Assembly: GCA_032622095.1 (NCBI GenBank)
Contig: CP136068.1
Location: 5,309,314-5,373,313, forward strand
Direction: 5' to 3'
DNA: 64,000 nt
DNA from: Siphonodentalium dalli
Lineage: Eukaryota > Mollusca > Scaphopoda > Gadilida > Siphonodentaliidae
Position 1 is the first letter of the stretch. Every line of letters starts with the position of its first letter. The notes beneath the pieces are model-generated. The model made no database searches and was not told the DNA's origin. It worked only from the letters and a program-made list of their open reading frames with translations. Positions 36,401 to 48,174 of the stretch are shown here, in pieces. A program made the position numbers and the translations under genes.

Positions 36401-36904
36401 TGACTGTTGATGCGTATTATCATCCACTATCGTAGTTGCTGTGTTTGGTTACATTTATGTATCCCTTACCCCATGCAATAATATAGTAAATCGCAAGATG
36501 AGACGAATAAACTGAATATGACTATATATATATACATCCATATACCTTCTCAAGGTGAGACGATGAAAAGTTATCTGAGTTGAAGAAAATGCAGCATTGC
36601 ATATGTTACCTTCGCATGATAGGATTATATATGTAAAGAGAAGTTTCGCAAAATTAATACGAAATATGAACAAAGGCGAATCTTCAGAAATAACAATGAA
36701 TAAAGAAGTTTATAAACGCGTATGTAGCTGCCATCAAAACAAATTGAAATATTTCGATGGTTATTATGTGTAAAGTTATCAAACGTGCAGTGAAATATAA
36801 ATACGGACACCTTTCGCATCATGAACTACTATACATATAAGAATTACGAGAAGCTTATAGTGTAGTCATATGTGTTTCGCACGGTCTAAACACAGTTTAT
36901 GGTT

Positions 36905-37615
36905 CAATTGAGTGAACGACGACAAAGGGCAGGAGATAGCATCCCTGAAATGGGACAAAGCATCTGACGTCTGGCCAATATGGCATATCATACTGCATCA
37001 CATGCATTGAGAGACACCTTGTCAAAAGGACCAATTCATTGGTGGGTTGTATGATCCAGCTATATGGCTCAGGGTAAAACAAACAAAAACCGGGCTCTCT
37101 TGGTGAGAGCATAAGACATGCCGTTGAATTAGAGGCTTTTGCCAAGTCTGAAAAACATAGGGCTAAAGACTATGCTAGGGCAGTAAATGAAGCAGACCCA
37201 ACACAAAGCAAAAATATAGAGTTTGAAGAACTCAAAAAGATAATATATGAACTGAAGCCCCAAACTGGTTCTAATGGGAAAACACAGGATAGCTCATAAC
37301 CGTCCCAGATATCACAGTCCATCGTTGAGATGAAGGAGATAAAACAAATGTTGACTGATGTGAAGACTGAAGAGGGGTAATGGGAAGATTAAACAAAGAA
37401 TAACAAACTTGGAGAACCAAAACAAGGTGAAAAAGAGTAACACAAATGAGTCCTGGAGGGACTGTCGTGACGATAGACAATGGAGACAGAATTATAATGA
37501 TAATCCGGATTATAACACAAACGAATATAAAGAACGCACCAGATGCAGAAATTCTCACAATCCATGCGACATGCGTCCTAATGCGTATCGTGGTAGTAGA
37601 GGAGACCAGCAGAAG
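36905..37615 (+). pseudogene. gag: Ty3/Gypsy gag remnant
   Basis: Piecewise translation gives a typical Gypsy Gag region: QRAGDSIPEMGQSI, RLANMAYHTASHALRDTL, SKDQFIGGLYDPAIWLRV, then HAVELEAFAKSEKHRA. Stops and frameshifts separate the pieces (for example near 36968, 37105 and 37300). A basic, Arg/Asn-rich stretch near 37450-37610 may be the nucleocapsid. The reading is interrupted at 37615 by the hAT element and resumes at 40242 with sequence leading into the protease. Confidence 0.75.
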
Positions 37616-37618
37616 TTC

Positions 37619-40241
37619 TAGGCTTGCCGCGATTTTGGGAATAATTGAACAATCGTCTGTGGTGCCGATTAATCGATTTTCATTTTGAAAATCGACTTTT
37701 TTAGTTCAAATAACAATGCATATTATACAACAACACAAGAACGCTGGCATACAGCGTATTTGCAAAGAACTTATCTCAACTTAAGAGGCAATATTTTGCA
37801 CCGTATTTACAGCACAAATCTAACACAGAAACCACCCACGCAAACATTTGTCGGGCCGACAGAGTAATCTAGTTCCGTCTTGGTTTCACGTCACAGCGAT
37901 TTTCTTTTAATGTGCCGACGCATGTGTATACTCCGCGGCACGCGTGATAGCAGATGTTCAGCGGTCGCGTGCTATTCCGCTTTTGAAGTTTTCAATTGGT
38001 TATCGCGAATTGCTCAGTCAAAATGGGCGTGTCAATTGGAAACTGACAATTTTATATATTTTCCCGTCAAACTGGCACCCGGTACAAATCTTCACGATGT
38101 CCCAATCAAAAAAGATAAACGAAAAAAGCGTTTCATGTAATACATGCAAAAAAAAATTTGCATTCCACGGATCGACAACGACAATGTTCACACATTTACG
38201 AGCGATCCACAGCGGTGCATTAGGCCCCAAAGAAAGTACGACCCAGACCACACCTGCAGCATTTGCAGGGCCGAAAATTGGGGAACGCAAGAAAAAGGAA
38301 ATTAGCGATAAAGTGGCGCGATTCATTATTAAGGACATGTTACCTTTAAATACGGTCGAAGGCACTGGATTTCGAGAGTTAATGAAATGCGTGCAACCAG
38401 ATTACACAGTTCCGGGTCGAACATATATCCGTGGGCTTGTTGAAGAAAAGTATGAAACGTGCAAGGGAGGGCTGATCGACAAATTGTCTCAATTTTCGGA
38501 TAAAAGAAAACAATGGCAGTGCTACACTATTACCACAGACATATGGACTAGTCGTAGTAACGACCCATACACAACATTGACTGTACATTGTTTGAATGAT
38601 GAATGGGAAATGGAGAGCTACGTCTTATGTACAGAACTGATGCCCGAACAGCATACCGGAGAACACATTGCTGACCGTATTCTTAACATACTTAAAGATT
38701 TCAGAATTCCAATGGACAAAGTAACAGCTATCATTCATGATAATGCCTCTAACGCCGTGAAAGCTGCTTCTGTACTGAACGAGAAAATAGCTGAAAGTAA
38801 GCCAACTGGTGCCAATTCAAGTGACGTAAGCATCGTGAGCGTACCGTGCGCAGCTCATACCCTACAACTGGCGATAGTCACAGGTTTAGATGTCCGGCAA
38901 TTGTCTACCCTTTTAGGAGGTTGTCGCAGATTGGTATCACACTTCCATCATAGCGCTAGGGCAACACAGGAATTGTACAAAAAACAAGAGCAGATGAATA
39001 TGCCGAAATGCAAGCTCGTGCAAGATTGTAAAACGAGGTGGAACAGTTCTTTGTACATGCTCGACAGACTAGCCGAGCAGCGCTGGCCCGTGGTAGCTGT
39101 CCTATCTGACAACACCATAACGAAAAGAAGTGATGCGTCCACATTAGACTTAACTAATGAACAATGGACCCTTATGGTTTATGTGGTTAAAGTTCTTAGG
39201 CCGTTAGAGGCCGCAACCACTCTACTTTCTTCAGAAACTGATGTTGGGATATCTTCAGTTTTGCCAATGATGGCGGGATTGATTGACAGACTAGCATCAA
39301 CGGACAGTGACTCGCGTGTTGTCGCTACCATAAAGGACAAGATAAGTTCTGACATTAAACGCAGGTTCATGCTACGAACAGACGATGCTACACCCAGGGA
39401 AATTTTGATCATTGCTTCATCCCTCGATCCAAGGTATCATGACCTGAGTTTTCTCAAGGGCAAGGATGGCGAAAAAACTTTGGACAGTGTGGCTAAACGT
39501 TTTAAAACAGAATATTCTGAAATGCACAAGGAGCAAACGGGCACAGAAGAGCAAAACAAAGACTGTTCGCAAGATACTGTATTTTCGAAAACCTCGGAGG
39601 AACCCCCCGCAAAGCAGAAGAAGTTATCTTCGATTTAATTAATTTTCGGTGTTCGCCAGTATTCCGATACAGGTTTATCAGACGAATTCATTAAGTTCCA
39701 TCGTGAGATTCCGTTACCGCATGAAGAATTTCCACTTAAATGGTGGAAAGGGAATGAACATCGCTACCCACGCCTTGCGGAACTCGCGAAGAAATATCTG
39801 GGTGTGCTAGCAACATCTACTCCATCAGAGAGAACATTCTCGTGTTCGGGCAATATTGTGACCGCGAAGCGTGCTCTTCTCAAACCAGATGTCGTGGACA
39901 AACTCGTATTTCTGAATAAGAATATTGTGCTTACATAAAGTTCATAAACTACAAGTAATTATTTTGTTTTTATTGTTTCATAGAGGCATTTGAATTTATA
40001 TGGGAGCAAATTCTCAGAACTAATGCCCTTCATTTCCGACGTGCGGTGCCCGTAAAACGGGAGTTATACTTACCATCTTACACTTACCAGACGCACCTCT
40101 TAATATTCTCTTTTTTGGCATCTATTTACTACAAATTAAATCTCTATTTGAGATTTAATTTCATGGGTTGAAAAATCGATTAATCGTCGATTATAGCCAC
40201 CGATTAATCGATTATGAAAATCCAAAATCGCGGCAAGCCTA
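37619..40241 (+). mobile_element. hAT transposon
   Basis: Perfect 20-bp terminal inverted repeats: taggcttgccgcgattttgg at 37619-37638 and its complement at 40222-40241. Subterminal attaatcgat motifs occur at both ends. The right flank is agcagaac (40242-40249). The left flank has agcagaag at 37608-37615, then ttc, so an 8-bp duplication with one change or a small insertion is likely. Removing the element and one duplication gives cag cag aac aca agt gga, an open reading across the Gypsy gag-pol junction. The 2.62-kb unit encodes one transposase. Confidence 0.93.
38097..39938 (+). pseudogene. hAT transposase with one in-frame stop
   Basis: ATG at 38097 in context cacgATGT; the frame continues to TAA at 39936-39938, interrupted only by TAA at 39636-39638. 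Residues numbered from this ATG: BED zinc finger with C14, C17, H33 and H38; first catalytic Asp at 148 (TTDIWTS); second Asp at 215 (IIHDNASN); CAAH at 251-254; TRWNS at 313-317; catalytic Glu at 371 (RPLEAATT). After the stop, the C-terminal dimerisation region is complete (PLKWWKGNEHRYPRLAELA, then ATSTPSERTFSCSGNIVTAK). The upstream extension of the frame to 37944 is probably untranslated. Very little decay, so the element is fairly recent. The stop might be an allele or read error. Confidence 0.92.
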
Positions 40242-41130
40242 AGCAGAACACAAGTGGACATCGTAACTCCAAGGAGTTTGTTAGATACAACTCTTCTGCA
40301 GAGGGAGGCCTGTATTTAGATTGCAATCTCTATGGGCAGCCAGTGAGGTTTCTGATTGGTACTGGAGCAACAGTTTCCATGCTCTCAAAGAAACTGTACA
40401 TGTATGACTGGGAAACTCTGCCAGAGATAGTATCTTCTCGTCACTTGTCAGAGCACATCAACACAAATTCCCCAGAAGGAATTGGAACTATTGAAACTGA
40501 TGATCACGAGCCCACTTATACCGCGAGAAGCAGCACCGATAAGGCACCAGCTATGGGAGAGAACACAGATATTGGCAGAATATGCCATGTGACTCCTGGA
40601 GGTTCTGGAAATTCAAAAATGCTCAGAAGGCTTACCGAACCTATTATGGGTCTCCATGATCACATGTCAATACAGCAGTAGTTTCTGCTACCATAAGCAA
40701 TGGGGATGAGTTCCAAAGAGCTGAACCAAAACCAAGGGCAACCAAATGCACAGGAGAAATATATTCTTCCTGACACATTGACTGACATACATGGTCAGAG
40801 ATTTTCGACATGTAATGATCAAGGCCTTGGAGATATTATGGCATCTGTTCCTCATCATATTCCAAGTGGAATAGGCACCGCAAGCGGCAGGAAACGGAAA
40901 TGAACCAGAAAGCACGGTGGTAAACCTAAGAAATATGGCCCAACCCAGAAACGACGCAATGGGTACTCCAAGGGAGATTCAAGGACGATAGATAGAATTA
41001 AAGAGCATTGCAAGGTTGATGACAAGGCTGGATTTGATGGCTGTGACCAAGAAGGTCGTGACGCATCAAAACCCCAAATAATGTGGGAAGGTCCCCATAG
41101 GGCAAAATCGTGGATGATGACTTCCAGATA
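40242..41130 (+). pseudogene. pol: Gypsy protease and pol tail remnant
   Basis: Continuation of the gag remnant after the hAT element. GGLYLDCNLYGQPVRFLI is followed by GTGATVSML, the aspartic protease motif with the catalytic Asp changed to Gly. About 40490-41060 keeps scattered open pieces (for example RKHGGKPKKYGPTQKRR near 40905) that could be the very end of Pol. Reverse transcriptase and integrase are absent, so most of pol was lost before or after the hAT insertion. 41131-41949 holds nothing recognised. Confidence 0.65.
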
Positions 41131-41949
41131 GGAGACCTACAGTAAGACAGTGTATATAATGTTTGCATAGTATTGTTGATGTAAAACAAATATTCTATTA
41201 TATGATTAAAGGGAAGTGGCAGCCCTTGGGGGAACATCGAGTCCCAGGTGGCTGGAGGTTCATTCCAAACACGACCCCTTGGCTCAACTTGCAGGGTTGA
41301 GCCACGACTAGATGGGGTGAGATCGCGAGCTCACCTTAATGGCTGTGCCGTCTCGTGGGTAGTTCATGCCCATTGGACGTTAAAAAACCTCCATGTGTAT
41401 CGAAGAAGAGTAGGCTATGTGCCCGCATTGGAACACATTTCTGCACCCAGATACAAACAAACTTTGGCTTCCACTGGTTCCGGGGTGCAGACGACCTACG
41501 ATGTGTAAAGGAAGTCGTACCAACAACCCTTTTGGGAAAAGTAACGGCGTGGTCACCGTTGATGAAGAATTTAACAAAACTTCACTAAGCACAGGTTCGT
41601 CGATTGACATAAAGATTGGATACCTCTCCGATACACATTTCGCAATGCTGCCCATTTGACACAAAACGTCTAAACGGTTGTTTGATGGTGTACGTGTAGG
41701 CAGAAAAGTCATGTGAGTCAGGTGATTTCGTTGGCAATGACAACACACATTACAAGTTACATGTACGTGTGGCTGAACCTGGCTATTAACAATCACTAAA
41801 CCTCCCAATACGTAAAATCTTACACACCTGTGAAGCTATATTATGCGAAACAAACATATACAATGATGTAATTTCTTCAACTCAAGTAACTATCAAATGC
41901 CTCAGCTTGATAAGGTATGTGTATAATGCATAAATGTATATAGGAATAT

Positions 41950-42745
41950 TCCGTGTTTGTCTCATCTTGCGATGTATTGTATTATTGGGGTGAGGGGTGC
42001 AATAACGTAACCAAACAAATGCGAAAGAAGATGATAAAATCCGACAACATTCATATACATTATGTGTCTCGTCAACTCTTGGGAGTTTGTCCTAAATTAT
42101 TCTTCAAAATGGAATTGAATTATCACCCATGTAGAGGGGCAAAACAAGTTTAAATTTCACGATTTTCGGTCTACTTTCACCAGAACACTCCGAAATATTT
42201 CCATCTGTAAATTATACCATGGCGTTATCACAATGTATATCTCGAAGTGGGTAGACTGCAATATAATAGCACATCATAATCGGAGTTGTTGTGCTTTTGT
42301 ATTTTGCCATACCAAAATTTCTAAAACTGATTTTTTTCTTCTGAATTTTGGGGTGGGGGTGACACAATCTACCACCACATAGCATCTATGACAAAGAATG
42401 ACATCTTTATCCTACAATCATATGCGGTATATATTTCCACAAGTTTCTAGATTATATACGGGATCTCCATTCAATGCAATATTGAATAATCGCCTATTAA
42501 GAGGGGCGAAACAACTGAAAATGAATGATTTTTTGTCTATTTTCCAAGTAAATTTAAGAAATTTTAACATCTATCACCGAAATTATGGCATTTCAATACT
42601 TTGTATTTATAAGTATGTAACCTGCTTTATCGTAGCACAAAAATATCCCGAATACCTGTGCTTTTGTATTCATTTGTGCCGAATTTCCCTAAAACAGTGA
42701 CTTTTTGCTGAATAATAGGGTGAGGGTTGAAATAATCTTACATAA
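41950..42745 (-). repeat. Tandem array, about 365-bp period, inverted
   Basis: Reverse complement of the units at 35463-36400: 42480-42740 contains cctattaagaggggcgaaac, ctatcaccgaaattatggca and cagtgactttttgctga. Two units are visible. The right end joins the gcggccat-family repeat near 42745. Confidence 0.65.
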
Positions 42746-43120
42746 CATAAGATGGCTGATGGCGGCCATGTTTTTTGGCCAAATAACCCCAAAATGACTT
42801 TTCCCATCTAGAGGTCGCTCCGATGATCCATATGGAGTTTGTTGATGATCGGATCAGAGATGTGGTCTGTAGGATGTGTCAAAGGATTTAGTGATGCAAA
42901 GAGTAAAATTCAAGATGGCCACCAGCGGCCATGTTTTTTGGCCAAATGATCCTAAAATGACTCGTTTCCCATCTACATGTAAATGTCAACATTCATGACA
43001 AATTGTATGATGATCACACAAACAGTACGGCCTGTAGCCCGCGCCAAAGTATTTAATGATGCAAAGAGTAAAATCCAAGATGGCTGATGGCGGCCATGTT
43101 TTTTGGCCAAATAACCCCAA
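42746..43120 (+). repeat. gcggccat-family tandem core, left of the composite element
   Basis: Two and a half units ending ...gccaaataaccccaa at 43120, where the composite element begins. The unit at 42750-42790 reads straight through the same site (aaataaccccaaaatgac), giving the empty-site sequence. Confidence 0.85.
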
Positions 43121-43545
43121 GGTTACACTGGTGTAAATGTTTTCCATAAACGTTTTAGCGTATAGTGTTGGCAATATAAATGTTGGGTCCAAAATTTTCT
43201 TTAAATCTGAAAAATTGACATTTTGGGAAACTTTTTACACAAAAAAATCATGTCTGTCTAGCAGGGAATTCGCCTTTAAATCTTATGTTTTCGTAACTGC
43301 ATAAAACAATAGTCATATTTTAGACCACACCAAAAAATTCAAACTTCACTACAAAGGGTTAATTCCTGTGCCAATGGTTATTTTACCTATGGGAAATCAT
43401 AGGGAAGAGGTGTGATGATTTTTTTATGTAAAAAGCACACAAGGCTATTGACCAATCAGGGCCCAGTGTCTATTTTATTCTCTCCTATATATTCCTCCCG
43501 CATCCGCTAGATGTCACTCGGAACCTTATTTACACCAGTGAAACC
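43121..43545 (+). mobile_element. MITE copy 1
   Basis: 425 bp. The left terminus is intact; the right terminus is cagtgaaacc (one change from gtgtaacc). It lacks short segments present in copy 2 (cgcctcagtgctaacg and tagtgtcagaaccg). Confidence 0.88.
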
Positions 43546-44254
43546 TAAAGCGATAGCCCGCTTTTTTAGGGGTCTGGTGTTGCAAACTTGGATCAGCTAT
43601 GGAAGACTGTACAAGATTCTTTCCATGAGAGAACTTCTGGTGATGTGAGGTCATTGAGTCCAGATCTGATCAGCTGAGCATCAAGCGCATGACTTTATCA
43701 GCACATTGAAGAATAAAATATGACATTTTCAGGTCTGCAAGGGTGATCCAAGATAACTGGATGTGGGTGTACATTGAATTAGTTGACTAAAGATATGCTC
43801 TCTTTGAATTGCTGAAGCATTTTCTTAAATGTGTCCAAGTTTTAGTGCTATTAACCTTCAAATGACCATACCCACCAGTGGAAATGACACACTTTTATGA
43901 TATATATCTGCATATCACTGGCTATAAAATCCAAAATACTTGTTAGATTAGGTTCTTATAACAATTGATACATTTGTCGTTGACATGCTCATGTTATGGG
44001 TCATTTGCATTATCATGTGACTATTACCACCTTGAAAAATTTTGAAAATACCTTGAAAAATTGGCATTTTTTTATGAAAAATCTTACTATTTTTTTGGCT
44101 GATGTAAGTGAAAGAAGACATCAGCAGCAAGAATAGCCACACCATACATGAGATATTCATTGGACTGAAAGACCAGGCTCTGTAAAATGCATTTAAATGC
44201 TTTAAAGTGACTCCCAGGAATCAAAAATGATAAAAAGCTATTTTTTTCCATTTA

Positions 44255-44705
44255 GGTTACGCTGGTGTAAATGTTTTCCATACGCCTCAGTGCTAACGTT
44301 TTAGCGTATAGTGTTGGCAATATAAATGTTGGGTCCAAAATTTTCTTTAAATCTGAAAAATTGACATTTTGGGAAACTTTTTACAAAAAAAAATCATGTC
44401 TGTCTAGCAGGGAATTCGCCTTTAAATCTTATGTTTTCGTAACTAGTGTCAGAACCGCATAAAACAATACAGTCATATTTTAGATCACACCAAAAAATTC
44501 AAACTTCACTACAAAGGGTTAATTCCTGTGCCAATGGTTATTTTACCTATGGGAAATCATAGGGAAGAGGTGTGATGATTTTTTTATGTAAAAAGCACAC
44601 AAGGCTATTGACCAATCAGGGCCCAGTGTCTATTTTATTCTCTCATATATATTCCTCCCGCATCCGCTAGATGTCACTCGGAACCTTATTTACACCAGTG
44701 TAACC
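44255..44705 (+). mobile_element. MITE copy 2
   Basis: 451 bp, same orientation as copy 1 and nearly identical along its length. The left terminus is ggttacgctggtg (one change); the right terminus is intact. The family is uncertain: a 4-bp duplication occurs in several superfamilies, such as Chapaev and Sola1. Confidence 0.88.
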
Positions 44706-45430
44706 CCAAAATGACTCGTTCCCATCTAGAGGTCACTCCGATGATCCATATGGAGTTTGTTGATGATCGGATCAGAGATGTGGTCTGTAGGATGTGTCAA
44801 AGGATTTAGTGATGCAAAGAGTAAAATTCAAGATGGCCACCAGCGGCCATGTTTTTTGGCCGAATGACCCCAAAATGACTCGTTCCCATCTACATGTCAA
44901 TGTAAACATTCAATACAAATTTCATAAAGATGAGACCAAAGATACGACCTGTAGCCCGCGCCAAAGTATTTAGTGATGCAAAGAGTAAAATCCAAGATGG
45001 CTGATGGCGGCCATATTTTTTGGCCAAATGAGCCCAAAATGACTCGTTCCCATCTAGAGGTCGCCCTGATGATCCATATGGAGTTTGGTGATGATCGGAT
45101 CAGTGTCAAAGGATTTAGAGATGCAAAGAGTAAAATCCAAGATGGCTGCTGGCGGCCATGTTTTTTGGCCGAATGATCCTATAGTGACTCGTTCCCATCT
45201 ACATGTAAATGTCAACATTCATGACAAATTTTATGATGATCACACAAACAGTACGGCCTGTAGCCCGCGCCAATGGATTTAATTTTGAAATCCAAGATGG
45301 CCACCATGGGTCATGTTTTTTGACCAAATGACCCCAAAATGACTCGTTCCCATCTACATGTCAATATCAACATTCATGTAAAATTTCATAAAGATCAGAC
45401 CAAAGATACAACCTGTAGCCCGTGCCAAAG
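44706..45430 (+). repeat. gcggccat-family tandem-core array
   Basis: About four units of 155-180 bp, resuming in phase after the composite element. Landmarks are gatccatatggagtttgttg, agtaaaattcaagatggcca and gaatgaccccaaaatgactcg. Confidence 0.88.
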
Positions 45431-46770
45431 TGTCATTTTGTGTATGGCCGCATGCTTTTCATAGTAGCTCTATTGAAATTAAGTTCATGTCATGTTGAAA
45501 TATGGCATCAACACCCTTGCTAGTAATTGCTTCAGATAGATTTTGGAATCTTTGCTCAGTGAGACATCATAATTATCAGCAGAGTTGAGTTTGGGGGGGG
45601 GGGGGGGGGGGCTAATCAGCTGAGTTGGGGTGATATCAGTCTGGAGTAAACTACATACCCACATATAAAAAATAGTGGGTCTGACGACCTTTCGTTCAGT
45701 TTTCATTTCCCAAACCCGGGATTCCTTGTAATTACGGCCAATCAAAACTTAGCTCCAAGAAATGTGTGCCCCAATAAAAAACTAGTAACATGTCACGTGC
45801 TCTCGGTGTGGAAATTCCGAAGGTGTGGCTAAATGTTGTTAAAATAGTATCCATGACGTCATGTTATACCGGAAGAGAAATTCACAAATCGACAAATAAA
45901 GTAGATTGTTGACGAGCGGTCGAAAGTTTAAAATCAAGAATCACCGGAATTTGGATTGCAGGCAACTGTAATTAGGGTACAACTGGCCAATCTTTGGAGC
46001 TAATAATACGGCTGTGTAAGGTCGGGAGGGTTTCGGTGGGGTTGGTGGTAGAATTGTGTTGCTCTTCGCTCGTTTTGGCTGCGGTGGTACTACTGTACTG
46101 GGAACTGATAGATCGTTTTGTTACGTCATTTAACTTTTTTTCTAGTTCTGTAGTTGTTTTAGCAGATAGTCCCGACATTCATGTATTTTTTATTCGTGGC
46201 CGTTGATTTGTGTTATTTTTTGACAACATGGGCGACAAATCGCCTGGCCAATCTAAAGAATAATTCGTTCTGTCTGAGTCCAAGAGATCCACATAAATTG
46301 ACATTTTTTATAATTTCAAGAAGATCTGTCTTAGTTATTGTACATATTATTTTGAATCCCGGAAGCTAGCTGTTTCCCTTTATTGTCAGCAAAACAACCG
46401 CCGAACGAAAAGTGACAAACCCTGCACCTATTAATTCCGATTCTTAGAATCGGCTTCACAGGGTTGAAGCGGCCATGACGGCACTGGCACGTGACCATGT
46501 TTACGCCTGTCAATCACAACTAATTTCAGATTTATATTTAGTGCAGTGTGACGTAATTTGGGGGAAGCCCACAACTGTTCAGAAATGAAAAGTTGATGGG
46601 AATGCAATAGACTCAGTATCAGTATGAATCTGCGTGTATGTCTACATAGACTGGGGTGATATCATCCGAGTCCATAATAGGTCACTTGATATCAAATAAG
46701 TAAATAATATACATGATTTATATGATATCTATTAATAATTACAGTTATATGTGAATCATGTTATACTTAC
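45431..46770. other. No confident gene; G-run and short palindrome
   Basis: A run of 19 G lies at 45593-45611. A 17-bp palindrome, ccgattct-t-agaatcgg, lies at about 46437-46453. A minus-strand 68-codon frame (45972-46178) starts with ATG but has no domain and is not called. Confidence 0.45.
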
Positions 46771-46903
46771 TCTGATCCTCTGTCTTGAGGAATGGGATCA
46801 GACAGTTGACAAAATCAAACTTTCTGAAGTAACTTTTCTCTCCATGACCCTTGGCACAACTACGAAGGATGCCACATACATCTTTGTGTGCATCTTTATG
46901 TTT
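46771..46903 (-). CDS. Internal exon, probable ARM/HEAT-like host gene
   Basis: 133 nt on the minus strand between a good acceptor (tttttctttcag) and a consensus donor (GTAAGT, plus-strand acttac at 46765-46770). It starts in phase 0 and ends in phase 1. It encodes KHKDAHKDVCGILRSC, then KSYFRKFDFVNCLIPFLKTE, helical amphipathic sequence like an armadillo/HEAT repeat. The clean splice sites and coding composition contrast with the repeats around it. It may belong to the same gene as 54173-54510, also on the minus strand and upstream. That is an inference; intervening exons could be missing. Confidence 0.6.
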
Positions 46904-47494
46904 CTGAAAGAAAAATAATAGTTATAGTTTAAGAACATATTGTTACCTGCATAAGGCCAAAATAAAGATGGATACATGTTTCTAGTAAAAAAATACAGTC
47001 AATGACTGTGGGGTCTCTCACCAGAATGTAAAGACGGAGAAGACTGGGACTCTGGAGACTACAATAGTCAGTACTTGTTAAATCACCTTAACATAAGTAG
47101 TTTTAAACAGGAGAGTTCTCGTTGAATGGTGGAAGAGGATATGGGGGTGTCCACCTTGAAAGTTCTAACTGCACACCCCTCCCCCAATAGATCATTACCA
47201 TTACCTCCCAACCTGACAAAACTAAATTACAATTGGTACTTCAAGATCTCCCCAACTGTTGGAAACTTATCGAAACATTACTGATATTACAGGTGTAACA
47301 GGATATCTTCCCCCTCGATATCTTCCCCCTATGTATGACTAAATTTAACTCATTTCATATTGTTTGGTCCTGAAATGGCCAGAAATTTAGTTTTTTTAGA
47401 TTTAATTTTTGTTTATTTAAAAAAAAAACAAATGACAAATTTGTTTTTTCTTCACACATTTGATTGTTTGATCCTGAGAGAATTTTTTTTTTTT
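46904..47494. other. Probable intron, no repeat recognised
   Basis: A stretch at about 46993-47110 (agtcaatgactg, aagac.gagaagactgggac, agtacttgt) resembles 26855-26960, a low-copy dispersed repeat. Otherwise nothing. Confidence 0.4.
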
Positions 47495-47498
47495 TTAA

Positions 47499-47580
47499 CT
47501 CATTCAGTGCCGGCGACGGATATATCCGTCACCCATTGTCGCGGCCCAGGTGCCAGCGACGGATATATCCGTCGCCCGTG
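47499..47580. mobile_element. Single end of a second piggyBac-like element
   Basis: After TTAA (47495-47498) comes ctcattcagtgccggcgacg, then two copies of the perfect palindrome gacggatatatccgtc (47515-47530 and 47558-47573). This mirrors the 5204-6735 element: TTAA, then a terminus with gtgcc, then paired subterminal palindromes. A matching right end was not found downstream, so its extent is unknown. Confidence 0.6.
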
Positions 47581-48174
47581 TCTGTCCATTTTCTGTTCAT
47601 ATATTCAAGGTAATAACAACACAAATTCTGTCGACCTGTGGTGATTTGGTAATTATATAGCCTACCTCACATTTTTGTGACTTTACTTTCCAAACTTTAT
47701 CGTGTGTACGTATACCTGCGCATGCGCGGATGCGAGCATTCGAGGAGATTATTTAGTTTCAGCACAAAATACAGCTACATACGATGATGCCGTTATGTCC
47801 CATAATTTCTACGTACATAATATGTATATTGGCCATACATATACCATAAACCCATGTATATATGTTTATAACCTTGTGTGTACACCTGCCTTAATATAGT
47901 ATGGGGTTATTTGTTCGCGCATGCGCAATAGATAACTTTATGATTTTCCATATTATATTGGAATTAGTCGATAAACTAAAACCTCAGCTTCCGCGAAATT
48001 GATACATTCGTGTTGCTCCGTATAATGCTTTGATATATACCGGTAGGCCTACAGATTGGAATTCAACCTGCTGGAGGTATTGAATGACTTGTTTCATATA
48101 TATGTATCCCTCAACCATTTTTCGTGATCAAGAGGACGGCAACGATATATATATATCTAATATATATTTTGCGA

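Larger units (their letters stand above)
43121..44705. mobile_element. Composite unit: two direct MITEs around 709 bp
   Basis: The outer ends are ggttacactggtgtaaat (43121) and atttacaccagtgtaacc (to 44705), a perfect inverted repeat. CCAA flanks both outer ends (43117-43120 and 44706-44709). The repeat resumes exactly where it stopped, as the empty site at about 42775 shows. The inner MITE ends have no matching duplication (taaa after MITE 1; ttta before MITE 2). The 43546-44254 interior has no recognised gene. Confidence 0.8.

Noticed and set aside
37880-38140. Upstream extension of the hAT transposase frame and the overlapping frame at 37880
   Set aside because: The BED finger begins just after ATG 38097; upstream residues have no family similarity and are probably leader sequence.
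45972-46178. 68-codon minus-strand frame as a possible first exon
   Set aside because: No domain, no donor at a sensible place and an in-frame stop. The Ser/Thr-rich composition alone is not enough.
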